Below are positions 26,301 through 34,005 of a stretch of 64,000 nucleotides of DNA, piece after piece; the stretch's first letter is position 1; the number at the start of each line of letters is the position of its first letter. The stretch spans positions 1-64,000 of the forward strand of contig CBDIHP010000029.1 in NCBI GenBank assembly GCA_965279195.1, in the 5' to 3' direction. The notes under the pieces were generated by a model. It saw only the letters and a program-made list of their open reading frames with translations, made no database searches and was not told the DNA's origin. This stretch comes from CBDIHP01 sp965279195. Lineage in GTDB: Bacteria > Planctomycetota > Planctomycetia > Isosphaerales > Isosphaeraceae. Both the position numbers and the translations under genes were made by a program.

Positions 26301-27062
26301 CAGGCCGATCGCCGACTTCTTGGGGACGTTCGGGGTGGTGTCGTCGGGCGCGAGGTTGACGTTGAGGTTCTTGAAGACCCGGGTGAGGTAGTCGCCGTTG
26401 GTCGTCGTGAACGGGGCCCCGACCGGAGTGCCGAGGTTGTTGCTCAGGGTGAGCAGGTGGTAGCCGCCGGAGAAGACGTCGTTGCCGGTGTCGTCGTCCT
26501 CGATGACCTCGAACGTCTGGTTGACGCCGTTGCCGTTATTGAGCCGGACGATCCAGCGCGTGAAATTCAGGCCGTAGAACGCGTAGGACAGCTTGGCGGT
26601 GGGGATGTTGGTCGCGAACTGGAGGTAGCGGCCGGCCAGCGGCGAGTTGGCGTTGTACTGGGCATAGGGCCGCACGCCGGTGAGGATCGGCACCGTGCGG
26701 CCGGAGCCGTCGGGCGGCACCTGGGCGACCAGGCCTCGTGACTGGGAGTTGGTGGAGTTCTGCGGGTTCGTGCCCCGGAAGACCGAGTCGTTCCCGTACA
26801 TGTCGCGGAGCAGGCTGTGGCCGCGGAGCGAGGAGAGGGGGTTGTTCGTGTCGTTGATGAGCTGGGAGAGCGCGTAGTCCATCAACTGCTCGGCGCCCGG
26901 GCGGGAGACACCGAACGCGTAGTTGCGGTTGTTGACCAGGCTCTGCCCGGCGAACGTGGCGAACGTGACGCCGATCAGCGCGAGCAGCGAGAGCATGCCC
27001 AGGATGAGCACCAGGACGATGCCTCGTCGCTTCAGACGCGACCCCTGTCGGTTGGCGTACAT
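20394..27062 (-). CDS. Giant GspK/PilX-like pseudopilin-type protein, 2222 aa
   Basis: The largest gene here. The N terminus MYANRQGSRLKRRG is followed by hydrophobic helix IVLVLILGMLSLLALIGVTFA (15-35). The helix follows a Gly and lacks Glu at +5, which is the GspK pattern in type II secretion. The remaining about 2180 residues are extracytoplasmic, rich in Asn, Pro, Thr and aromatic residues. They include a DxDxDG-type calcium loop DVDNDGDGVSDSVWLD (442-457), LFAFMVLGQNGRLPLNTVGN (474-493) and, near the C terminus, LLNLNLIIDEEVFFGLIDDPRLN. Typical GspK is about 300-350 aa. GGAGGAGAGGG precedes the ATG at 27062. It lies directly after the J-like gene, so it takes the K position of a GHIJK cluster. 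Its exact role is unknown; a tip or minor subunit is inferred. Confidence 0.75.
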   Translation of the reverse strand: MYANRQGSRLKRRGIVLVLILGMLSLLALIGVTFATFAGQSLVNNRNYAFGVSRPGAEQLMDYALSQLINDTNNPLSSLRGHSLLRDMYGNDSVFRGTNPQNSTNSQSRGLVAQVPPDGSGRTVPILTGVRPYAQYNANSPLAGRYLQFATNIPTAKLSYAFYGLNFTRWIVRLNNGNGVNQTFEVIEDDDTGNDVFSGGYHLLTLSNNLGTPVGAPFTTTNGDYLTRVFKNLNVNLAPDDTTPNVPKKSAIGLANPLDSTVNPTFVLDGRFMRAFNGPGMSRRLMTDPVMYSPAPATPPVLNSVLPNVNTQFINYSVPFNVAAYANFRLNGTLIQRNLPADGSTIGSVSTLGDPDVIGMDEDYDACDLENWFLAIQSADGEVMIPSFHRPGILTATDWKVPTNTPAGIMAAAKILRPRQGDNSPLFPADPLPDAKGNIKYDVDNDGDGVSDSVWLDLGYPVQRDPGGKIFKPLFAFMVLGQNGRLPLNTVGNLQARDWQTAQTLGGTQVYPNNYPDAPLWDHASHLGASVNEINPKYALQNAPSNVYGNGYSQTDSTPVQGKLANGIFGTPLFNNITAFQGVPVDLTQLRNILTGTYPHENPRAPDFTKNGEQNFVLVDNHNYYLPNNMADPNDTGYGTSPLTANVNRGGVSPVAGRWGEISGIPYQLNTRQELQVFYNAYNGTTGQSVMDFNNPVRAGRSFYTDSSGSFNRINSIDSFDDDFDSIDPDIQQLSSLLNPIRNSPYPARVPREEFEVEDNAGGLMLPVERERRFVNPRDPVGVGRVTSRNNRPNDAQDYGNGYDTRGRVSFFRYFRPPGVPQQVTYPATSTLWPLDKFNMAFMNGVATPDLSNNLLHGFESMRNPKGTADQIAVAAAMPYNMNYDWTNNSNPKQQPPTNPIVAPVGGATPNLYSYDNYVSTDSGPYGGSIAAPSFTVANGYPMGGLNKDEADEMNLYTPSLADSPFGPSDLEWLYRLQDVDGATLDSRLARLAPISFLNPADGLTRRRLFSLESWDLINFAYASDNPDNSNPWNSRFGQFANASFQTMNQVPALDGNFNVVDPTANPVIYPTTGPAANAYTTLFLPNPTFEAPIAAYKPNPNASVTALPLDLNVAGYYGGNGRHSNWSLNSGDPSAYPMQTPAVAHRDRRINLNQPLPISNDPAEPVRQKWVRETYEFLKAILPPQSVDTPRELAALSQFVVNIVDFRDPDCTMTRFINTDLEVIPATASSHAGVRFARIPVPPDTTLSYGGHHYPYDPTIYNEQIQPTSPTTAWWTAIDTLRTNAGFPVTASDPLSKFLVQHGMEYNPIALNEVLAYQTAYKNPPSTPQVAAGSNLTQTSRIFIELINTLTDANGNSASDVNIGLDGAGYDLVIAPDNDATCRPNPITGDLTNEIAPAPTASGDPVQYHSLINNTVIPAITTATPNYFVLTSPLVGTATINNEREEIPSADLAKFTTAINNQLPAQFAPKTVTGNGSYYWLYLRRSANPFDPTSTEKVVVDAIRFPVVNTIAQGTSVYSPANQTTTFKDAGAVGTNQVYSVQRLQPYRGGHKVGANGTAPIPPVGAYGYSEQTAPSSNSSNWFSRYYGRDTNNVDTNPGTGHRSSKTYFHTLGSENNPKDNDWDYLAFNDRDFASVAELLMVPGCPPGLFTKQFVEEDYPGRTATAFSDTTIPAVTPPSGNNIGNSLAAGALRSFPYLVEEFFYNAASVNPFPTSPMPAGEKYVPRVGEMTGAGWHKLLEFFEVPSSANGAIGSIASGDNFDWYREDRKPGLLNLNLIIDEEVFFGLIDDPRLNSFLAMFDYQNPAVGQAFLPQVVTLVDAFGFPALPANTGYNGVHAISTIQSTFPDNVLAVRPTDTATPGGTSGGNGQPTLFSAGRGFSRWDPRLVTSITPNFQMGFVHGLKAAFSDFLKIRHGGSGFLFAYGAGLPGAGGDVYLPAGTPLGRIREALAAERPFRSLSYPDINMTVMRPATLPASLKTFPNLTNAADEVHPDLAPPYTWQANTAASLPVIWAQNGTPNPFVGDPGVKNPYVTTNLVTARIPLVPSRRLFQIPDSNASSNAGVNGAGPNIMQQVQVGNLSVIESSLVDSFRNVLLPFPANQNAFPGHADVRGNLLGSGGANDNRQHPAYRIEWMQKVMNLTTVRTHQFAVWITIGFFEVLKAGSPTVGVPDVLGQELGSAAGKNVRYRSFFLLDRTRAAGFNPYNPGDFRDVVTYRRRIE

Positions 27063-27174
27063 TGTGCGACCCTCTCCTCCGTTGGCCTCGCCGCTGACCC
27101 CCGGAGGGGAGGGCGTCGGCCTGGCCTCGTCTCTGTCGGACGGGTAAAGAGACTCTTCTGTTCCGTTCCGGGGA

Positions 27175-29211
27175 TCAGTTGAGCTTGTCGGTGAAGTCTT
27201 GACGGATCGTCAAGACCTTGATGCGTTGGCTGTTCGGATCCGTGACCCGGATCTGGATCTGGAGCCCCTTCAGGGGCGACGGATACGGGGGCGGGAACGA
27301 CGGGTAGCACGGCTGCGACATCGCGCTATTGCCGCCGGCGTCCGTGTCCGTGCGGAGCGACGAGCCATTCAGGTTGATATCCACACCCGGTGCATTCGTG
27401 TACGCCGTGGACCACGAATCCCAGACCCTTCGGAGACGTATGACACCTGGGTCGTCGTCGCCGACGGGGGTGATGCCGACGACGGGCGTGCCGCTGCTGT
27501 AGTACGTGAAGGTCGGCCGCGAGGGGTTGCGGCGGTTGTCGGTGGTGAGCGGCGGGATGCGCCCCTCGTGCCCGAAGCCCTGGGGATTGAAATTGCTGTC
27601 CATCACGGCCAGGGGCGTGCCGGTGAGCAGGGCCGTGTTGATGGCCGCGAGGCCGGCCGCCGTCGGCTGCATCGAGCCGAAGCCGAGGTCGTAGTACCCG
27701 GCCGAGAAGTACGTCCCGCCGGCCACGCTGTAGAGCGGGGCGTCGGGGTCGTAGGCCTTGACGTCGAAGCTCCGGACATTGGTGAGGATCAGATCATCCT
27801 GCCAGATGCGGAGGTTCGGGTTGGTGCCGGTGTACGGGGGCTGGTAGGCGAACGAGGCGCCCCCAACCTGGTCGCTGTTATAGGGCGACCGGACATTGAG
27901 GGCGGAGTCGTAGAGGGGGGACTGAGGGGGGAGTAGGTTCGTTCCGGACGTCAAACCAGTGGCAGTCGGAGACACCTGCCGAAGCCCCAAAGACTGAGCA
28001 TTCCCGGCGTTGGTGGACGTCCGACCGATCGGATCCGTCCAGAAGGGATGCATCGTCTCGCGCCATGTGGGGAATCCCCACCACGTCTGAAGCTGGTTGG
28101 CGGCCGAAGGGATTGCGATTGTGTCGCCGAGATCGAGCGGGGCGTGATTGAACGTGTTGTTCGTCTGGTCGAGGCTGTGGATCCAGCCGTTCTGCGGCAA
28201 CGCTGCGGTCCCCAACATCGGCTTGGAATACGCACCCGGGAAGATATAAGGAAATGGCAGGGCGTCGTAGGTCGTGAGCGGGGTCGGGTGACTGCTGCCA
28301 TCCATCAACGTCGCGAGCTTGTACGAGGGCACCAGGGGCGTCGCGGTGGGCAGGGAACCCACCGCACTCGTGTTGAGGGCATTCGGGTACATGGTCGGGT
28401 AGTAGTCGGGCAGGCCGTCGTTGTCAAAGTCGTCCGGCGAGCCGTCGGGCGTCGCGTTGTTTGACGCGCTGTTATTTCGGTAGTCGTTTGTGAACCGCGG
28501 CCGGAAGGCGCGATTCTCGCGATTCGTCAGGTCGCCCAGCGTGTTGGGGATCGGGATCGTCTGAAGGCCGAGCGGCGGGCGGGCGGAGATGTCGTTCATC
28601 CCTTGCCAGCTCACTTGGATCCCGCCAAACATCGGTGCGTAGTATTCGCCCACCGCGAGGCTAGCGAGACCTCGATCTCCGAGCGAATTCTTGCGTTCGG
28701 GGGCCACTAGCAGCACGCGGCGGTAGAGATTGCCGTTCCGAAGGAAATAAATGATCTCCGCGAACTTGCTCGTGATGGTCACCGGTTGGACCGCACCGTT
28801 GACCGGGGAATCATTCGGCGTCTTGCGAGGCACCCAGATCCGCCCCGTGAAGACCTGGCCCTCGGGGGCCCTAGCGGTGAAGGCGAGGTAGTCGTCGGTG
28901 TCCTCGGCCTGGATGTCGGCGGGGGCGTTCTCGCCGTACTCGAAGTAGCCACGGTTCTGACCGGGGTCGTTCGGGGGGGTGAGCGAGGCGGTGACGCCGT
29001 CGAGGTCGCCGCGGATCGTGGTGTCGATCTGCCGGAGCTGGTTGTCCAGCTCCATGTAGGTCCGCGAGACGCTGATGGCCTCGGTCGCCTTCTGGAAGAT
29101 CGACGCCAGGATCGTCATCATCAGGACGACGAGCGCGACGACGACGAGCATTTCCAGCAGCGTCACGCCCCGACGGCGGTTCGGGTTCGGCCCGGCCAGT
29201 CCCACTCGCAT
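27175..29211 (-). CDS. GspJ-like pseudopilin, 678 aa
   Basis: A prepilin-type protein: leader MRVGLAGPNPNRRRG, then VTLLEMLVVVALVVLMMTIL with Glu5. A helical stalk follows (FQKATEAISVSRTYMELDNQLRQIDTTIRGDLDGV), then a very large extracytoplasmic part (about 600 residues) rich in Pro, Asn, Thr and Tyr. The R-x-I-[DE]-x-[TL]-I-R-x-D-L-D-G stretch after the helix resembles GspJ/PilW minor pilins, which sit at the filament tip. Usual GspJ is about 200 aa, so this one is more than three times larger. The start is ATG at 29211, with GGGAGA 6 bases upstream. The gap to the K-like gene is 112 bp and to the I-like gene 61 bp. Confidence 0.8.
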   Translation of the reverse strand: MRVGLAGPNPNRRRGVTLLEMLVVVALVVLMMTILASIFQKATEAISVSRTYMELDNQLRQIDTTIRGDLDGVTASLTPPNDPGQNRGYFEYGENAPADIQAEDTDDYLAFTARAPEGQVFTGRIWVPRKTPNDSPVNGAVQPVTITSKFAEIIYFLRNGNLYRRVLLVAPERKNSLGDRGLASLAVGEYYAPMFGGIQVSWQGMNDISARPPLGLQTIPIPNTLGDLTNRENRAFRPRFTNDYRNNSASNNATPDGSPDDFDNDGLPDYYPTMYPNALNTSAVGSLPTATPLVPSYKLATLMDGSSHPTPLTTYDALPFPYIFPGAYSKPMLGTAALPQNGWIHSLDQTNNTFNHAPLDLGDTIAIPSAANQLQTWWGFPTWRETMHPFWTDPIGRTSTNAGNAQSLGLRQVSPTATGLTSGTNLLPPQSPLYDSALNVRSPYNSDQVGGASFAYQPPYTGTNPNLRIWQDDLILTNVRSFDVKAYDPDAPLYSVAGGTYFSAGYYDLGFGSMQPTAAGLAAINTALLTGTPLAVMDSNFNPQGFGHEGRIPPLTTDNRRNPSRPTFTYYSSGTPVVGITPVGDDDPGVIRLRRVWDSWSTAYTNAPGVDINLNGSSLRTDTDAGGNSAMSQPCYPSFPPPYPSPLKGLQIQIRVTDPNSQRIKVLTIRQDFTDKLN

Positions 29212-29272
29212 CGCGATTCTCCCGGTTCGATTCGACCCAAAGGCAGGGTGGTTGCAACAGTCGGCGGCCCGC

Positions 29273-30778
29273 TCAGCCGGGGATGTGGAACGTGCGGGGG
29301 AAGACGTTGATGACGCTCGGCATGATCAGCGCGGCGTTGTTCCAGACCGGCGTGGCCGCAGGCCTGTTCAGGAGCGTCTTGGCCTTCACCGGCGAGTTCA
29401 CCGTCACCACGATCCGGCGGTAGCCCGGCTGCACCGGCGGCTGCGTGCTGGCGTCCTCGTCCTGCGCGTCCGTCCGCTTCACGATCTGGTACCAGTTGCA
29501 GCGCTGGGAGGGGTACACCGGCCCGCCGGCGTTGAACATCAGGCTGTACTGGGTCGTGCTGGTCGGCGGGAAGGCGTCGACGTTCGGGCCGCCGGCCACG
29601 GAGAGGTTCCGCTCGTAGGTGACGTCGGCGATCCAGCTCCCGACCTTGATCTCGGGGTCGGGCAGGGTTGTCGGCCAGCGGAGCAGGACCGTGCGATCAC
29701 CGCCAACCGCGTAACCGAGGCCGTTACCAGGAATATTCCCTCCGACGCTACTGCCGTAGCCGAAGATCGCATCGACGACCGTCTCGCCCGCGGCGATCGG
29801 GGCGCTGTTGCCGCTGATCGGTGAGAGCAGCGATTCGAGGGCGAACGGCCGGTTCTCGCAGACGACGATCTCGCCCTCGAAGGTCTTGGCGTTCGTCGAG
29901 TCGATCTGACGGCCGGTGATGAACCAGGTGAACCGATAGTCCTGGATCGTGCGATTTGTGGAAGGATCCAGCTCGGGGATCAGCGGGCTCGTGCGGCCGA
30001 CCGGGACTGCGACGGGTCCAGAACCGCTGGGTACGCTGATGATTGTATTTTCATCCTCCTTGTAGAAGAGGATGTCATCCTGGCTGGCGAAGGTCAGGCC
30101 GGCGACGTCGATGGGCTGGGCGTTGGCCGCGAGGAACGGATTGCCGCAGGTGAAGTTCCACCGCGCCGCGGCGTTGTTGGGGGTCCAGGGGATGAAGTTG
30201 GTAAGCCTGGGCAGCCCATAAGCGCTGGGGGCACCCGAGACGGCCCGGACGAACGGCACGAACGAATTGCCAACCCGAGGGTTACCGCAGCCGAACCGCG
30301 CCTCGTTCGCGTTGTTCGTGTAACCCGCGGGGAAGTTGAGCGAGGACGAGACGAGCCCTGTAGAAGGCGGGACCACGGCCACCGCACGCCAGAGAGGGTC
30401 GTAGCAAAACGGCAGCCCGGGGATGGCGAGGATGGTTCCAGAGGCATTACGGGGCGTCAGGTAATTGCCCGGCGCATCGTTCGGTGGCCACGTATCCTCG
30501 ATGAATGGGTCGAAGTTGACATGGTTCGCGCCCTGGATCGGGGAGTACCAGCTCTGAGTGAACGACGGCTTGTAGAGCAGGGACTGGGCGTCGATATCGG
30601 CGTTCGCGGTGTTGCTCAGCAGGCCGGAGCGGCTCTGCCTCTGGGCGTCGCGGAGGCGCAACAGGCCCAGCGGGAAGAGCGTGGCGAGCGAGATCAGGCC
30701 GACGCCCATGATCAGGATCGAGATGAGGATCTCGGTGAGCGTGATGCCCGACCGGACCGCGGACTTGCGCAGGATCAT
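29273..30778 (-). CDS. GspI/PilV-like pseudopilin, 501 aa
   Basis: Leader MILRKSAVRSG, then ITLTEILISILIMGVGLISLATLFPLGLLRLRDAQRQ. The T-E at +4/+5 and the MGVG-x-x-S-x-x-x-LFP-x-G pattern are typical of GspI/PilV-type minor pilins. The remaining about 450 residues form a long extracytoplasmic domain; its late segment PGYRRIVVTVNSPVKAKTLL resembles a beta-rich pilin core. Its ATG overlaps the stop of the preceding gene by one base (TAATG at 30776-30780), so translation of the two is coupled and near-equal amounts are expected. It is one of five consecutive pilin-type genes. Confidence 0.82.
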   Translation of the reverse strand: MILRKSAVRSGITLTEILISILIMGVGLISLATLFPLGLLRLRDAQRQSRSGLLSNTANADIDAQSLLYKPSFTQSWYSPIQGANHVNFDPFIEDTWPPNDAPGNYLTPRNASGTILAIPGLPFCYDPLWRAVAVVPPSTGLVSSSLNFPAGYTNNANEARFGCGNPRVGNSFVPFVRAVSGAPSAYGLPRLTNFIPWTPNNAAARWNFTCGNPFLAANAQPIDVAGLTFASQDDILFYKEDENTIISVPSGSGPVAVPVGRTSPLIPELDPSTNRTIQDYRFTWFITGRQIDSTNAKTFEGEIVVCENRPFALESLLSPISGNSAPIAAGETVVDAIFGYGSSVGGNIPGNGLGYAVGGDRTVLLRWPTTLPDPEIKVGSWIADVTYERNLSVAGGPNVDAFPPTSTTQYSLMFNAGGPVYPSQRCNWYQIVKRTDAQDEDASTQPPVQPGYRRIVVTVNSPVKAKTLLNRPAATPVWNNAALIMPSVINVFPRTFHIPG

Positions 30779-32409
30779 TATTCCTCCTTCAAGCCGATCT
30801 GGGCGTCATAGTAGGGCCGGCCGGTGTCGGACGTGTCGAAGAGTTCGATCTTGGTCGAGGTAATCTGCCCCGACCGGGCGAAGAGCGTGATGAGCCGGCG
30901 TTCGCCCTTGAGGAAGCGGTCGCCGGATGGCCCCCCCGTGTACGGTGCCCCGCCGGACAGTGACGTCGTTCCTTCGGGCATTGGAAGCAAATAATACTGA
31001 GCGGGGTTCGCCGTCGAAGCCGGATTAGGCTGAGGGATCGCCCTCAGGATCGGGGTCGAGGCATCTCCCGCCTTTGCGAATCGCGTCGCGGTGCCCCAGA
31101 GGGGCAGGAAAACGTCGCTCCGGTCCGTGAGCCAGAAGTGGTAGAACGGCATGTTGGAAGTCGGCGAGAGCGAGTTCATCTCTCCCGACGCCTGACCGGC
31201 TCCGGCTTGGACGACCTGTCCGTTCGGGGCCAGCATGATGTCCACGGTGAGCGTGAACGGGTCGACCGGGACTCGGGATCGCTCGGGAAGGGTGGAGCCC
31301 GTAATTGGGAGAATGGACGGGGCGTTCCAGGTCGTCAGGTCGATGACGACGCCATCGGGGAGCACGACCTCTTTCGCCTGCGGGCTAATCACGGGTCGAC
31401 GCTTCACGACATAGGGCTGGCTCGTGAAAAGGCCGTTGCCCTGCGCGTTTGTGAGCTGGGACGACAGGAATGCTTCCTGTTCGTACTCGCTGCCAATGAA
31501 CAACTCCGCCGGATCGTCGACCACGCCGTTGCTATTGTCGTCCATCCCGTTGAAGCCGGGGTCGATGATGCCGTCGCCGTCGTTGTCGATCCCGTCGAAC
31601 GACTCATCGATCCAGCCGTCACCGTCGTCGTCCTGGCCGTTCACGACCAGGAGCGTTTCGGGTGGCGAGGGATAAGGTAGCGGAGCCGGTGGCGTCGAGG
31701 TCACGTTGCTCGGGTTAAAGTTATTGTCGAAGTTGATATATCTCTCAATGTTTCCGGCAGCGGGGCCCCGGGTCATGGGACCGGCAATCGTGTAGTATCG
31801 CCCGGTGTCGCCGATGAGGATCTTGTCACCCTGCCGGAGGTTGAAATACCAGCCGGTCGGGGAGTTCGGCAAATTATTCGGCAGGCCGGTCGTGGGGTCG
31901 ATCGTGATATTCTGCGGTGCCTGGAGCAGCCTGAGGCGAGGGTCGAAGGTCGCGTTGTTGGGATACGGGTAGCTGGTCGGCTGAGTGCTGGTATCCGGTA
32001 CGACGGGCTGGAAAGGAAGAAAAGGGGTCGGCGTTGTGGTGGCGAGTGGGTTGGTCGTATCGACCTGAGCCGGATTCCCGCCTACCGAGATGGCCCCTTC
32101 GCTGTAGTCTGGCGCGGGCTCAATCCCGACGAAACGATTCGACGCGAGTAGCCCGGGAGTGTTGAGCAGCGGGTCGGGGAGCAGGCGGATGCCGCGCGGC
32201 TCGTTGGCGCGGATGGCCTGGTCACGAATGCCGGAGAGGACGGCCTGGAAGACGCGGGCCCCTTCGGAGACGCGGCGGTTGTTGATCGCCGGCAGCACGA
32301 CCGGGAGCGAGGCCACGCTCACGATGACGATGATGACGATCACGATCAGGAGTTCGAGCAGGGTGAACCCCCGCCGGGCGCCACGGACTCGCCGGTTCAC
32401 GGTGTTCAT
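30778..32409 (-). CDS. GspH-like pseudopilin with calcium-binding repeats, 543 aa
   Basis: Leader MNTVNRRVRGARRG, then FTLLELLIVIVIIVIVSVASLPVVLPAINNRR with Glu5, followed by a helix SEGARVFQAVLSGIRDQAIRANEPRGIRL. That stretch closely matches GspH/FimT minor pilins. An unusual insert at about 258-299 has three tandem D-x-[DN]-x-[DNS]-G loops (DDDGDGWIDES, DNDGDGIIDPG, DDNSNGVVDDP), like thrombospondin type 3/dockerin-type calcium sites. The start at 32409 is one base past the stop of the upstream gene (TGAGATG), and its own stop overlaps the next start. It is therefore in the middle of a tightly coupled string. Confidence 0.82.
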   Translation of the reverse strand: MNTVNRRVRGARRGFTLLELLIVIVIIVIVSVASLPVVLPAINNRRVSEGARVFQAVLSGIRDQAIRANEPRGIRLLPDPLLNTPGLLASNRFVGIEPAPDYSEGAISVGGNPAQVDTTNPLATTTPTPFLPFQPVVPDTSTQPTSYPYPNNATFDPRLRLLQAPQNITIDPTTGLPNNLPNSPTGWYFNLRQGDKILIGDTGRYYTIAGPMTRGPAAGNIERYINFDNNFNPSNVTSTPPAPLPYPSPPETLLVVNGQDDDGDGWIDESFDGIDNDGDGIIDPGFNGMDDNSNGVVDDPAELFIGSEYEQEAFLSSQLTNAQGNGLFTSQPYVVKRRPVISPQAKEVVLPDGVVIDLTTWNAPSILPITGSTLPERSRVPVDPFTLTVDIMLAPNGQVVQAGAGQASGEMNSLSPTSNMPFYHFWLTDRSDVFLPLWGTATRFAKAGDASTPILRAIPQPNPASTANPAQYYLLPMPEGTTSLSGGAPYTGGPSGDRFLKGERRLITLFARSGQITSTKIELFDTSDTGRPYYDAQIGLKEE

Positions 32410-32410
32410 C

Positions 32411-33940
32411 TCAACGCACTCCCGTTCCGGGCGACTGGAGGCCCTGGTTCGTGATGTCGTCGACCCCGAGGTCCTGGAGTACCGTCGAATTGATGGCGTC
32501 CTGGAGGAAGATCCCCGAGCGGGCGGTGGGAGGCACCTGCGCGGCGTTGTTCTCGATGAGGGTCACCGCGGCGACGTCGTTCGCGAGGTTCCCCGTCGGG
32601 AACGTGAACGTGGTCCCGCCATACTCGGTGTAATCCTTGTCGAGCATCCCCACGCCCGGCTCCTTGTCCCTACCCCCGGAGAGGATCAGGAACTTGGAGT
32701 AGAACGCCCGCCTCGGCAATGACCCGGTCCGGTCCCATCGGAAGTTGGCCGCCGGGTTCGCCCCCAGATTCGGTTCGAGGAGCGTGTGGAAGTTCCGGAT
32801 GAACAGCTCGGCACCCAGGCTGATCGAGCCCAGAGTAGGCGAGGGGACGTTGAAATTCCCCGAGAACCAGGCGGGGCTCATGAGCAGGCCGTTGGGGTCG
32901 AGCGGGTCCTGCTGGCGCTGTTCCTGCTGCCCGTAGAGCTGGAACCCCTTCTGGGAGTCGGAGCCGACGTAGGAGTAGTAGATCGGCCAACGGAAGAACT
33001 GGATGGGCTCGCCCCAGCCATCGATGAACTCCATGAGGCCGTCGCCGTCGGTGTCGCCGACCTCGCGGTTGGTGAAGTCGTCGCGCTTGAAGACGGATCC
33101 GAGCGGCCCGACGCCCTCGACGAGCACCGCGTAGAGCATCTCCGCGCGGGCGGTCTTGTGGGTGTGGTTGACCAGGAGCGAGTGCATCTGGTCGAGGGTC
33201 ACGCCCCCTTCAGCGAGGTCATCGACGATCTTATCACCGTTATTGTCGACCCCGTCGTAGCCGTTCTTGCTGACGATGTTGAGGGCCTGGTAGAGCTGCT
33301 TGTAGATCCCGGCGGCGGCGTTGTAGGAGGCGCCGAAGATCCCGGTGCCGACGGGGTTGGAAATGTTGCCCGCCCCCGGCCCCGGCGCCAGGCCGAGCGA
33401 GGGATTGGTCAGGCCGATGATCGAGTTGCCGAGCGGGAGGATGTAGGGTGCGGCCCCCGAATTGGCGTTGCCGATGGGGGTGCCGGGGTAGGCCCCGCCG
33501 CCGAAGTTGAGCGGGTAGCTTTTCGCGATGGCGCTGGCGGAGCCGGTGCCGGCCCTGGCGTTGTAGTTGAGGAAGAAGACGTCGGGGATCTCGGCCCGGA
33601 TGAGGTCATACATCGCGATGACCTGGGCCCGGCGGGTCCACGAATCCGCGATGGTCACCCCGGTGGAGTTCACGGTGATGGTGGCCATGAACTGGTGGGC
33701 GCCGTTGATCTCCGGCTGCTGCGAGGTGAGCGCCTCGAGCCGGTCGTTGAGGCCGGTCTCGAGCTTGGTGATGAGGGTCAGGGTCCCCTTCTCATAGGCG
33801 CGCTGGACGCCCTCGCCGGCGGCGACGAGGATGAAGGCGATGACGATCCCGATGATCAGGACCACGACCAGGAGTTCGATGAGGGTGAAGCCGCCGCGCG
33901 TGGGCCGCGGCGGCTGATGGGACCGGACTCGCGTGATCAT
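32411..33940 (-). CDS. Prepilin-type protein, 509 aa
   Basis: Leader MITRVRSHQPPRPTRGG, then FTLIELLVVVLIIGIVIAFILVAAGEGVQRAYEKGTLTL with Glu5. A coiled helix and a long extracytoplasmic region follow. That region contains a calcium-type loop (GVDNNGDKIVDD) and DTDGDGLMEFIDGWGEPIQFFRWP. The last segment resembles the D-x-W-G-x-P motif of GspG-type major pseudopilins, so this may be a second G-like subunit. The start is ATG at 33940 with GGAG about 11 bases upstream. It ends one base before the H-like gene and starts 65 bases after the G-like gene stop. Confidence 0.78.
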   Translation of the reverse strand: MITRVRSHQPPRPTRGGFTLIELLVVVLIIGIVIAFILVAAGEGVQRAYEKGTLTLITKLETGLNDRLEALTSQQPEINGAHQFMATITVNSTGVTIADSWTRRAQVIAMYDLIRAEIPDVFFLNYNARAGTGSASAIAKSYPLNFGGGAYPGTPIGNANSGAAPYILPLGNSIIGLTNPSLGLAPGPGAGNISNPVGTGIFGASYNAAAGIYKQLYQALNIVSKNGYDGVDNNGDKIVDDLAEGGVTLDQMHSLLVNHTHKTARAEMLYAVLVEGVGPLGSVFKRDDFTNREVGDTDGDGLMEFIDGWGEPIQFFRWPIYYSYVGSDSQKGFQLYGQQEQRQQDPLDPNGLLMSPAWFSGNFNVPSPTLGSISLGAELFIRNFHTLLEPNLGANPAANFRWDRTGSLPRRAFYSKFLILSGGRDKEPGVGMLDKDYTEYGGTTFTFPTGNLANDVAAVTLIENNAAQVPPTARSGIFLQDAINSTVLQDLGVDDITNQGLQSPGTGVR

Positions 33941-34005
33941 AACCGCCGCGCTCCGCACTAAGAGATCAGGAGATGTGGATGACCCCGGCTGGGACCCGGC
34001 GGGGA

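Noticed and set aside
22833..26741. A long open frame (1302 codons) on the plus strand opposite the 2222-aa gene
   Set aside because: Its product is almost only V, G, R, D, A and E, the usual mirror of GC-rich codons on the other strand. It has no motifs, and the opposite frame has a clear start and N-terminal helix.
31500..31640. Short regular repeats that might suggest a CRISPR or DNA satellite
   Set aside because: They are degenerate and in frame, explained by the calcium-binding D-x-D loops of the pilin protein.
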